From Acanthaster planci (lineage: Eukaryota; Echinodermata; Asteroidea; Valvatida; Acanthasteridae), in the NCBI RefSeq assembly GCF_001949145.1, contig NW_019091506.1, positions 539,548 to 599,547 on the forward strand: 60,000 nucleotides of DNA. Reading direction: 5' to 3'. This document shows positions 39,601-51,600 of the stretch, in pieces (positions within the stretch are counted from its first letter, which is position 1; each line of letters begins with the position of its first letter). The notes under the pieces are model-generated. The model saw only the letters and a program-made list of their open reading frames with translations. It was not told the DNA's origin and made no database searches. A program made the translations under genes and the position numbers.

Positions 39601-42600
39601 TCAGACATGGGACGTTGCCACGTGAAGTGCCATTTTTGGCTACTGGACCCAGAGATTCTGTCAAAATAGTTTGAACCTCATTGCCTTTACCTCCGTATTG
39701 CACTTGATAGGTACCGCCGTCAAACCCATGTGACCCCCAAGTCCTATCTGTCCTTCATCGACGGCTACAAGACCATCTACCAGGAGAAGTATGACCTGAT
39801 CTCGGAGCTGGCACGCCGGATGAACACCGGCCTGGACAAGCTGATTGAGGCCAGCGAGTCAGTTTCCCAGCTGTCCAAAGACCTAGTGGTCAAGGAGAAG
39901 GACCTGGCTGTGGCCTCTGTCAAGGCTGACAAGGTAAGGCCATTAAAAACAACGGAACTCAGTGAATTGCTAGGGCTGCTTGGGAGGAAATCTTGCTGAG
40001 CAGGTGTATGTGCTGTTTGGTGGGAAATCTCGCTAAGCGGATATGTGTGCTACTTTGTAGGAAATCGTGCTTAGCATGTACGTGTTGCTTGCCAGGTGTC
40101 ACAAGCCGGGTTCTAACAATTTAGGTTTGGTGTTTCTGGAACACCTCACTGATGAAATCTTTGAACATATTTCAATTTTCCCAGAAAAACATTTATTCAC
40201 GATATATACACGACGACCGAACCATACACCGATGTCTTCAAAGTTATAAGGTGATCACCTACAGTTCCAACCTTTTTGACCTGTATGTGGCCACAATAAA
40301 GATAGATCACATTACAAATGCTACTGCCAGTGTCACTGATTGCGCCTTGGACAAACTCTCTTGAGCGTTTCCCTTGTGGAGGTTTTTACTCAGTCAACTG
40401 GGCGTCTCTCTGACGGTGGACGATGCAATCTCAGTTCAGTTTAGTAGGTTGCTGATCAAAGTAAACTGTAACTCCACTAAAAGGAGCCAGTTTTCAAGAC
40501 AAGAACTGTCTTAAAAGCCTGACTCCCTTGGCTGAATATGACTGGAAGCAAGTCCTGGCTGATCAACTAGGTTATTAAATTAAACTTTCGTAACAGCTAT
40601 CACTGATCAGAATTCTTTCGGCTATCGCCAATGTTCAGGGGAAAATCTTTCCCCACCAAGACCCACTTGGGCTAACACTCTCCAAATACTTTTTTGTGCT
40701 ATCAATAGCACCACCGATCTGAGCTCCCTTAATCTCTGGCATGAATTGACCAGAAATTTTCTGATTCAGTCCCCCACTGGAACTGCCCATAAAGCCCTTC
40801 ATGTGTTATGTAAAATGAAAGCCCACATTTTTTTCAAAACTTTCCTGCTACAACCTTATTGGGAGCACCACACCCCAAAAGTCAATCCAATTATTAAACA
40901 TATTCGCCTGACTGTGCTATGCAGGCAGATCCTGATGTTAATGAATAATCATTTACACAAAAATACGCCCTCTTGTGACATCAGGCAATCTTGCTTAATT
41001 AGCATATGTATATGCTGCATGATAGAAATTCTTGCTTAGCAGATGTGTGTTCTGCTTGGCAAATGGCAGGCAATCTTGCTTAGCAGTCTTAAAGACTTTT
41101 TTAGGCTTCATTCTGCCATGTACCATTGAATTACATACACACATTAAATTATATTGTTGTTGACAGCAAAGGGTTAAGTCAGTCAGTAATCCAGTGGAAG
41201 CAGCGGCGTAGCGAAGGCATTTTCTTTGAGGGGGGTGTGCCAGGGTCAATTTGCCGACTGGTCGATGTACGTCAATAATTCATGCAACACCCCCCCGCTC
41301 ACTACGCCGCTGAGTGGAAGAGCTACCTAAACTAGATCAATCAACTGGTAATAGCCTAGAGAGTGATCTTAGCATTGCATCCTTCAAGGTAGATAACATT
41401 AAACTAAATGTGATGAAAGGCTGATCTGAAAATAGCACCATTGGACTAGTGGCTTCATGCATCTCACATAGATGCACCTGCAATTTACAGCTTTTACTGA
41501 GGCAATTGGACATGACCTAAGTTCCAGAACAACATGTTGACTGAACGCACCTTACTCTTCAAATGCTGGTTACCGCTGTGCAACAATATATCTTGTAGGT
41601 GTTGGCCGAGGTGACGGTGTCCGCCCAGGCCGCCGAGAAGGTCAAGAGCAGCGTGCAGAAGGTCAAGGACAAAGCCCAGCACATCGTGGACGAGATCGAA
41701 GCTGACAAGGCTGTGGCCGAGACCAAGCTGGCTGCGGCCAAGCCAGCCCTGGAGGAGGCGGAGGCCGCCCTCAACACCATCAAGCCGGCCCACATCTCCA
41801 CCGTCCGCAAGCTGGCCAAGCCCCCGCACCTCATCATGCGCATCATGGACTGCGTGCTGCTGCTCTTCCAGAAGCGGCTGGATGGCCTGACCTTGGATCC
41901 GGAGAGGCCGTCGCCCAAACCGTCCTGGGGCGAGTCCCTCAAGGTATCGAAGGGGAGCTAGTTTTTATCAGTGATCCAGGGAGTCCTTCAGTGCAGCATA
42001 TTGTGGGGGTAAACTGAATGGGCTTTATTTTTCTGGACCAGGACCTTGACCATTTCAAATCACGCTCCCCGAATTCACTTTATTTATTGGACACGCTTGA
42101 CTCGTGCTGAATAATTTTAGAATGCCCTGAAACATTCCAGAACCAACTGAGTCAAAAGCAATGTCATAAGCATGCATCATGTGCTCATGCATGGAGTGCA
42201 TCGTGACATTTTTGTGTTTGCGTGTGGGAATTGGGTTGAGTCATTTGTTTTTTCCTTCCAAATTCGTCCAAATTGTAAGAAAGGGATCAGTGTAATTTGG
42301 ATAACACTTGATGAGGCGACAGATGTCATTTTTTTAGTAACAAAATCTATTTACCATTGACAAAACAGGGGTGTCTTGTTAGTAACTGATGTCCAAATTG
42401 CTCTAACATTCTAACCAGTGAAAAATAAACTGAACCTGAAACCTGAAAACGATACGCTCTCCCTTTGCAATACTCCTAGGTGATGAGCGGAGGTGGGTTT
42501 CTGACCTACCTCCAGACTTTCCCCAAGGACACCATCACTGAGGAGACAGTGGAGCTGCTGGCCCCTTACCTGGAGATGGAGGACTACACCCTAGCCTCGG

Positions 42601-45600
42601 CCAAGAAGGTCTGCGGTGACGTGGCTGGTCTTCTGTCCTGGACCGTGGCCATGGCAGTCTTCTACAGCATCAACAAGGAAGTGTTGCCGCTCAAGGTATG
42701 ATGCTGTTGCAAGAGGGTATTGCTAATGACCATGCAACCATTTCAATCAGTGGTGTAGTCAAGTCAATTTACGTCCATCCTGAGTCATCCATTCTTAATC
42801 CAAGTCACCTGTAGCGGGCCTAGTGAGATACCCTACACGACTTGTGACAAAGAGGGACCCCACCCCCCCTAACTTGATATGTAAGCCGTATTCCCTAAGG
42901 CTATTGTTCCCATTGTATTCCCCCTGAAAATCTGAAAGGAATTCCAAAAGGGGGCCCCTTTGCCACATATTGTGTATTATATGTCTTGTGAAAGGATGGA
43001 CTCGACTCTACCACTGATTTCAACCCCAAGATATCTTCTTCATGGCACTGATTAACGTACAGAGCAATGACAGTACACCATACTGTCATGCGTTTGGTAG
43101 AATTCGCGATTGTCTGTCTTTTTCCGTTGTGCTACATTTTCAGCTTGACTTAAATTGCAGTTTACCGGATACAGATTTTCTATTCACCATCACTGTTACT
43201 TGTTGCTTGATGCCTTTTTCACGCTAACAATTTGAAGTACATTGCTGACCTACGTAGCCATTGTCATTGTGGATTGCACATCTTACAAAAACGATGGGGT
43301 TTGTGTTTGTAGGCCAATTTGGCCGTGCAAGAAGCCCGTCTGAATGTGGCCAATAGCGAGCTGGCCAAGGCCCAGGCCGTGCTGGACGAGAAGCAACGAG
43401 AGCTTGACGAGGTGCAGGCCAAGTTTGATGCCGCCATGAAAGAAAAACAGGTGGGCAGCCAGTCCCTCTTTGACAAGAAGTAACTCCCCTCCCTGGCCCC
43501 ACCAGCATTGACCGGATAGACCGGTGAGACAAATTGCAACCTGGAGCACGGTGGATGTCACCCAAAGACTGTAGATTTCAAAAGAGAATTGGTCGTGCTC
43601 ACTCTGTGTGCCCTGCAGCAAATGAAAATGAAACCAGTTTCTTTCCTGTGCTAAATGCATGCCATCAACCGTTCCATGCACAAGGCAAATACCACTGGAC
43701 TTGGCATATTTTCCCCACTTGCCAGCGGTTCAAACTGTGTGATTCATCTAACGGAACCTGGCAAGTTTGATGGTCAGGTGGTCAAGACTTGTCAGCAAAA
43801 AGCTGAACTGATTGTTGGCACAGGAAGCTTTGAAACTCAACAGTAGTTTCTTGGCTCTCAGAAAGTATTGAGCAAACAACATTTGCAATATTATTTTAGT
43901 ATTGAAAAAGCTCTTGGCTTAAAGGCTAACTAGATGTAGCGTAGCATCAATGAAATGAGCAGTTAGGATGAAAATCTTTGTTTGGGTGACCTTCATGGGG
44001 ACAGTACCTCAGAACTCCTCCCATTCCCCGCCATTGCTGTACCCAAGTTGCTCAACCTCCACCATGCTGCACTCTAAAGATGTGAAATATTTGGTTTGTG
44101 AACAAAACTTTTCTTTATTTGAGAAATGAACGAAAATCTCTAATCATTTCATGAATGTGCAATATTCCACAAAGGGCGTGAAATGTTTGTACGTAAGCCT
44201 GACCCAGCTCTGTTTTCTTTGAAATTCAGGACCTGCTGGATGATGCTGAGAGTTGCAAGAAGAAGATGCTGGCAGCGTCTGCCTTGATCAACGGACTGGG
44301 AGGAGAGAAGGTCCGATGGACCGAGCAGAGCAAAGAATTCAAAGCTCAGATCAACAGGTCAGGAGGCTGATGCCTACCGTTAAGCAGTGTGCTCCTGCCG
44401 TGGCTAACTTTCGGCAGAACAAAGTTTGAAATGCGTAGAGATCAACTTTCAGGATTAGGGGGTGCGGACTACAGCTCAAAGCATGAATCCAGCTAAAGTG
44501 GAGTTTGATTTAAAGTGAACTCAGTTTCTGCTGAGTGTACCTGTAATGTTTTTGTTCATTCATTGTCGTTAATCACTCAGGATTGGCTCAGCTGCAGATA
44601 TTGTCTTGTTCAAAAATTGCCTTGGTCCATCCTTAGAAGCACTAGGCAAACTGCTACTTCTTATCGCTGTACCCTCGTTCATTTTTTATATCATTCTTTT
44701 GAGTATGTGAGGAGTGAAACTACATGTAGCACTCTCGTACGACCTGATCTTCATTTGTTTCAAGCCTTTTGCCTACAAACTAAGCCAGTTAGTGGGTCTT
44801 CGCACAAAGTTTTGACGTACAGTGGAGTCAACCCCTGCCAAAGCAGCGGCACTGATTTTGTTTTGTTGTTTCCAGGCTCGTCGGTGATGTTCTGCTGGCC
44901 ACGGGCTTCCTGTCCTACTCCGGTCCCTTCAACCAGGTCTTCCGCCTCAACATGAACGAGGACTGGATGAACCAGCTGACCTCCAGAAAGATCCCCTTCA
45001 CCCAGAACCTCAACATCACCAGCATGCTGGTGGACAACGCCACAGTGAGTGCCCCAGTCTATTAAATTATGCCTCAAGAGTTCTTCTTCCTCTCTGTCAT
45101 CTATCACAGAAATTCTCTTATCACGGAAAAGTATTTGCAGGACTGAAAAAGGTTGCAATCCAAAGTCAAACAAAATGTCCTACAAAGTGCATTTCTTGAG
45201 CTGGATTCTCAGCTGTGATTTTTTGCTCTACGCAAATTTGCTAAGGCGTATTTTGGCTCGGCAGTTCTGTGACCTTTGGACCTACTTGATCATTTGTTAC
45301 TGGAACTGTAAGTCCTTCCCCTCCTTTGCTCGGTTGCAGACAAATCCTACCTACACGTGAGCAGTTTCTGTAGCACACTTGTGGCAGGTTGTGTGTCTGT
45401 AAATACATTCCAACTCTATTGCATTTCAAAATACGTGCAGGCTTGGTTCTGAGCTTTAATGTCTGGCTGCCTTGCAGCCCGAGTGTTGAATATTGCCCTT
45501 TAGTGTTGACAAAGAGACAAGACCTACACTTTAAAACTGTTGCCCCTTGCAACATTAAAATCAATCCGGTATTAAATCTCAGCATTGTACGCAAGGGTAA

Positions 45601-48600
45601 AGTAAACATCAAACATTAGCCAATTCAGGCATTAAACACCTTTGTCAGAACAAAAGGGGATGACACTTTTCGCATGAGACGGGTACAGAGTATCTCCCTG
45701 CGTCTAATCTGACCCTCTGCATAAGTGCGCCAACCACCGAGCATTGTGGCTAGATGGCACTCAACCCTCTCTTGATGTCAGTTGAAGTCCATTTCCATTG
45801 GAAGCAGAAGCTGTAAACACTCTTCACCAGGTGCACTGCCGCTAACCAGTTCCTTGTATTTCTTGCCAACAGATAGGAGAGTGGAATCTACAGGGTCTGC
45901 CTAATGACGACCTGTCGGTGCAGAACGGCATCATCGTGACCAAAGCCACACGCTACCCGCTGCTGATTGACCCGCAGGGACAAGGCAAGGCCTGGATTAA
46001 GAATAGAGAGAAGGAGAACGGATTACAGGTACATCATGGCCAACTCCCCACAAAATTTTCATCTTTTCACAAGTCTGTGAGGGAACGTTTCATAATTACA
46101 GAAGGCGGTATTTACTGCGGTACCGCTGTATTTTTGCGGTACCAGCATTAAGCCCTTTCGGGTAACTAGTGCGGTGCCGCTAAAAAAACAGCGGTACCGC
46201 AGTAAAGACCGCCTTCAACAATTATGAAACGCTCCCCTATTGTCTCGGCAGCGTTGGATGCCATCAATACGCAACAGTTGTGCAAAATATGTACAGGAAA
46301 AAAACAAAGGCAGGAGGTACAAGGAAGGGCCCCACCATACCAGTCAGCCTATGATGTCACACCTAACAGAACCTCTGATGAGCTGGAATGAGCTTTCTCA
46401 GTGCAGTATTTTTGGAAAATCGCTCAGACTTCTAAATAGAATGATTTATCACCCTAACATGCGGTTTGTCCACTCTCATTGCAAACAGTCCAAGAGGAGA
46501 TCAAATTATTATTGTGGCATGTAAATCTGCCACCGCTCTCATGTGTCAGTGAGTCCATAGGATTTGCATTCCCTCAAGAATGCTGGAACAGCAGATGCCC
46601 CAACGGACAAGCTCTGTAGTATTTTACCAGAGATATAGAGGTGCTTTACCATATGTCTGCCTGTGTATTGTTTGTTAATTCAATTGATGTTTTGGTATTC
46701 AAACCCTTCAACTGTGGTCATACCTTCAAGCGGCTTGCCTTCCTATCGTAGGATGCAAACCGCTGAAACTAATAGAACTTGGAATCAGGACAATTCAAGT
46801 GTTGCAATTATTTTGGTTGACAATCTTCTTTTTATCTCATTTCAGGTGACCTCACTCAACCACAAGTACTTCCGGACTCATCTTGAAGACGGTCTGTCCC
46901 TGGGTCGGCCGCTGCTCCTGGAGGACATCGGCGAGGAGCTAGACCCGGCCTTGGACAATGTGCTGGAGAAGAACTTCATCAAATCGGGTTCCACCTACAA
47001 GGTGAAGAAAAAATAAGCTGGTGTTCCGGTGGGAAGGAGACCTGGGAGGGTGTGATTAAATATCAATAAAATATTGCATCAGTTTCCCCCTTTTCCCTTA
47101 ATTAAAGGAAGCTGCAATCGATTTGTGTTAACACAGGCCTTCAGAATGCACTTTTGTGTCTCAGTTCACCTTATTTCCAACTTTTGTTTCGCTATTTCAA
47201 AGGGTATTTTACTGCCCTTGAAGTTTTTATGCTAATGATATTTCCATATTCATGTGCAAAACTGTGATGTCATCCCAGGAAGAATGCCTGAATGTTACAC
47301 TGTTTGTACACAAAAGAGTCCTGCATTTTTGGAGATCTTGCATGACCATTTTTTCTCCTCTTTGCTGATTAATACTTGCTTGTGTGCATAGCAATAAGCC
47401 AAGATCCCTTTCTCAGAAATATTTTCAGTAAGTAAATTCAGGATCCCAATTTTAACAGAAAAACCTATGCACTGAAATGTGTATTCTCCAGGATGACAGC
47501 AACACAAAACAGCAACAGCGCCCTTAGTTGTCCAGGAAAGCATGGATATTTTTAAGTGTTTAAAAAGTGAACTTTTCAATGCATCTAACCAAAAAATCAA
47601 AGGCGTAAAATAATTTTCATACAAAAAGAGTACAAAGTTGCAAAAAAATTGTATCTAAGAAAAATTCATCGTAGCTTCACTTAAATCCTGAATGATTGGC
47701 TCCATTTGACAAAGACTATAGTGTAACATGAAAGTGGACAAAGTTAATCCTCATAGTGTGTCTTGAAAATCTTCAACACCTGCGGTGAAATTAAAAATCC
47801 CTTTTTATTGCAAAGGGAACATTTCTTTGAGGGTTTTCTTGCTACTTTGACCTTCTTGCAGGTGAAAGTAGGAGACAAGGAAGTAGATGTAATGAAGGGA
47901 TTCACTCTCTACATGACCACCAAGCTAGCCAACCCAACGTACACACCAGAGGTCAGTTGTAAATTGTACACTCACCGAAAGATCCAATTCTGTGGTGATT
48001 TTCATCCTCTGGGCTGGTTTTCGGGGTTTTTTGGTTTCCCCCTCCTTTCCCACATTTTAAATTCTTTTCCCCTTCCCCCGCCCTTTGCCTTTTATGCGTG
48101 TTCCAGCCCTTGGCTGTTCCTGCGCTAAAGCCTTTTCGTTTTTTGACACCATATACCGTTAGTGATTTTGGTGATTTTCCTGGCCGTCCAATCTTTGTTC
48201 ATAGCCATTCTCTTTTCTGTTGTGTCCTCTTGACTCATTGTGTACAGTTTCCCCCAATCTGTTGTCGTAGTCAGTGCTGTCTTTTCACACAGCAAGGGTC
48301 TTTGTTGTCTTTGTTTGTTTGTAGGTGTCCGCCCGCACCTCCATCATCGATTTCACCGTCACCTTGAAAGGACTTGAAGACCAGCTCCTGGGCCGTGTCA
48401 TTCTGACAGAGAAACAGGTTCATTTTATCGTGGATCTTCAGTTGTGCAATTTAACCCAACACCTCTAATTCCTCAATTTTAGAATAGGAATATTCTTTAG
48501 GAAATACCATTAAAGTGGAAGGTTTATAATACACTCAAGATAAACTTGATTATTTACTGGGGCAGCATGGACATCCGGGGTTCTTGCAAAATGACTGGTA

Positions 48601-51600
48601 CTGCGCCGGTGAAAACAGCGACCTTGGCGACGTACGCACGCATCAGTCAGTCCGAGGATCGGGTTATACAGTCTTTTGTTTGATCTGTACGTGGTTGCTA
48701 CCCGTATTTTTGTGAAACTCCCGGATGTCCGCGCTGCCCCATATTGAAGACCTTTATCCAATCCTGTTTAGCATTTTTCTAGAGATGATCATTCAGAACA
48801 TGTCTTTATTTTACATTCACAGGGAACTTTTTCAGCATTGTATCCAGGGGCCAATTTCATAGAGCTGCTTAAACACAAAATTTGCTGAAGCACAAAAAAA
48901 AAAACGCAAAAAACCTTGCTTACAAAAAAAAAGGTTACCAGCTCAAAATCAAAATGTGATTGTCATGCTAACCAAAGGACAGGTGAGTACCATTCCAAAA
49001 CAATATACATCACGTGGAGTTTTGGCTGCTAACCTGATTTGTTAAGCAAGCAAGGTTTTTTCACACTCAAGCAAATTTTGTGCTCAAGCAGCTCTATGAA
49101 ATTGGCCCCAGGTTTCAGGGACAGTTTATTTTACACCTCATAATAAACCGAATCTTTTGTGGACAAAGTTTACCCTTCAAAGCTTCCGTGCCATCTATGT
49201 GTATACAAACGGGCTGTCTGTTTGACAGAAGAGTCTCTCCTGTGTTTGATACAGGAGTTGGAAGCAGAGCGGACTAAGCTGATGGAGGACGTGACGGCCA
49301 ACAAACGGAAGATGAAGGAACTGGAGGATAACTTGCTCTTCAGACTGACCAGTACGCAGGTGAGTCCACACACAGCAGGCTGTGGCCCAGCAGACAGGAG
49401 TAAATGCCCAATTATTGTCCTCAGGGCACTGCTCCTCTTAAAAACAACAAGATCACCCCACAAAGATAGTATGTGCAACCTCCTGAAGGCTCAATGCAGT
49501 AACAAAGGTGTGAAAATTCAGCTTTGTAGCTGATTTCAGTTTTTTGTTTTGATGTTGACCCTGAATTTCAGCTTTTTTGTGCACCTGCTGTGTACAAACG
49601 TGTGGGGACTTCTTACATTTCAGCTTTTTGCTAGCTGTTTTCAGCTTTAATTTTAAGTTGCCACTCGCAGCCCTGAATAAACAAAACCAGTTGCAATGAC
49701 AGCAGAGAAATTGTTTTAGGAGATGGAATCGGAACCCTGCTTTTCCTCCTCTAAGGGTTAAAATGCCAACCCCTTCCCCTTGCAGAAAAACCCCATAATA
49801 TGAACATGCCAACTAGAAATTGGCTGTAATTGTCAGCCTATCAGGATCCATTTTCTTGGAGTTCTGCTTGGTAAAAGGTTGTCCAGAATCTGGCCGTCAT
49901 GTATCATTTCTCCCTGCGTACATGCATTGCATACAACCCAACTCAAGACCTCACAAAAGAATGCTCAGAATAGTTGCTCCTGTGGATGCTGAAAGTCAAG
50001 GGTTAATGAGTAGAACATGAATATGCATGCTAATATGCATATATCACGCATATGTAACAATGGCCAGCAGTGCTGCTGCACGCATACCCAGGATGCGCAC
50101 ACAACGCTTAGCGTGGTTGGACCATAGAGCACATAATGAGCAGGGTGTGGGCGGAATAAAGTTCCGAGATTTTCGGGGGACATTGAGCAAATGGGCGGGA
50201 CTGTCTTCAGGACCTTGTATGAATTCCCTCTATCAGTGACTGTGGGGTAGTGCAGGGCCAATGCTCACGGGCCAGGAAAACAACACAAACTCAGGCTGTG
50301 GATCAGATGAAAGGGCTTTTTGGACTGATTTCATTTCCTTTTTCAAATTCATGTAAAACTTGTGGAATCATTAAAAATTTTACACCTGTTCACAGGTCTC
50401 TGGAAAATTTTGTTTCTGAAGGGAAATTCTTCTATTTCTGAAGAGTGGATTAATTTCCTATGTGCAGTGAATTCCACGTGCCAATGATTGCATTATCCAG
50501 GGTTCTCTGGTGGAAGACGAATCTCTGATCTCTGTCTTAGCCACCACCAAGGAGACCTCGGAGGAAGTGACCGACAAGCTGCTGGTAGCCGCCGACACTG
50601 AGATTAAGATCAACGAAGCTCGGGAGGAGTTTAGACCAGGTTGGTGCCCTCCAAAACCAAAATCTGAACTTCACTGGAGAGACTTTCTCTTGGTATACAA
50701 TACTTAAATTTACTGATCAAAACCAAACACACTGAGAAGTAGCACGTGAGAAATGGGTTTGCGGGTACGCCATGGAATCAATCTCTTTTGGATGAGGTGT
50801 GGTTCTTAAAAGAACCGGTGAGTATAAACTTGACGTTTCGGCCAGTGTGCTCTGGCCGTCCTCGGGAGAGTGTGCCGGACTGGAGTGGATAGCTGGTTGC
50901 ACATGGAGTGGATAGCTGATAGCACGTGGAGTGGATAGCTGATAGCACGTGGAGTGGATAGCTGATAGCATGTGTTGTTGTTGAGCCCATCACAAGTCCC
51001 TGCAAGTCCGTCAAAAACCCATCACAGCTCATCCAGTCTTGAGTCAAAATCTTTTCTCACGGACCGTGAAGAAAGCATTCCTCACTGTTCACCCTGTTGC
51101 TTATCATTGGTCTTGTGAAATTACTTGAGTGGACTTACATGTACATACAATACTGGAAAACATTAAGCTATGTTATAATGCAATGGTATACTGACGTTAC
51201 AAAGGATTGAATGTGTAGATGTTTGGTTCAGTCGCAAAAAGAAATGTTGCAGCTCACTTCAGTGCTTGCTCATGCATGGCCCGCAGCACAAGCTAAGGAA
51301 TACAGCATGTGTGTACTGTCAATTCTTAGGTTTGGGTATTTTGGAGTAAGTTTATCCTGCTCTATGAGGAGGGGAGAAGCATAAATCCCAGTTAGAGGGT
51401 TTGCAACATCAGTAAAATGATCAGTTGTCTTGGTGATTAAGATTTGGACATCTGGCCATTGTTTTTGGTAGTCGCCTCAAGAGGCAGCATCCTTTACTTC
51501 TTGATCACCGAGATGAGCATGGTGAACATCATGTACCAGACCTCCCTCAAGCAATTCTTGGGCGTCTTTGATCTGTCCATGGCAAGGTAGGACTCCTTTT

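Noticed and set aside
45700-45780. A tRNA-like stretch on the minus strand (ctcggtggttggcgca)
   Set aside because: Only an A-box-like word is present, with no B box or cloverleaf.
47002-47015. Alternative ending of the protein after exon 43 (VKKK then stop)
   Set aside because: This is simple intron read-through. Exon 44 continues VKVGDKE as in homologues.
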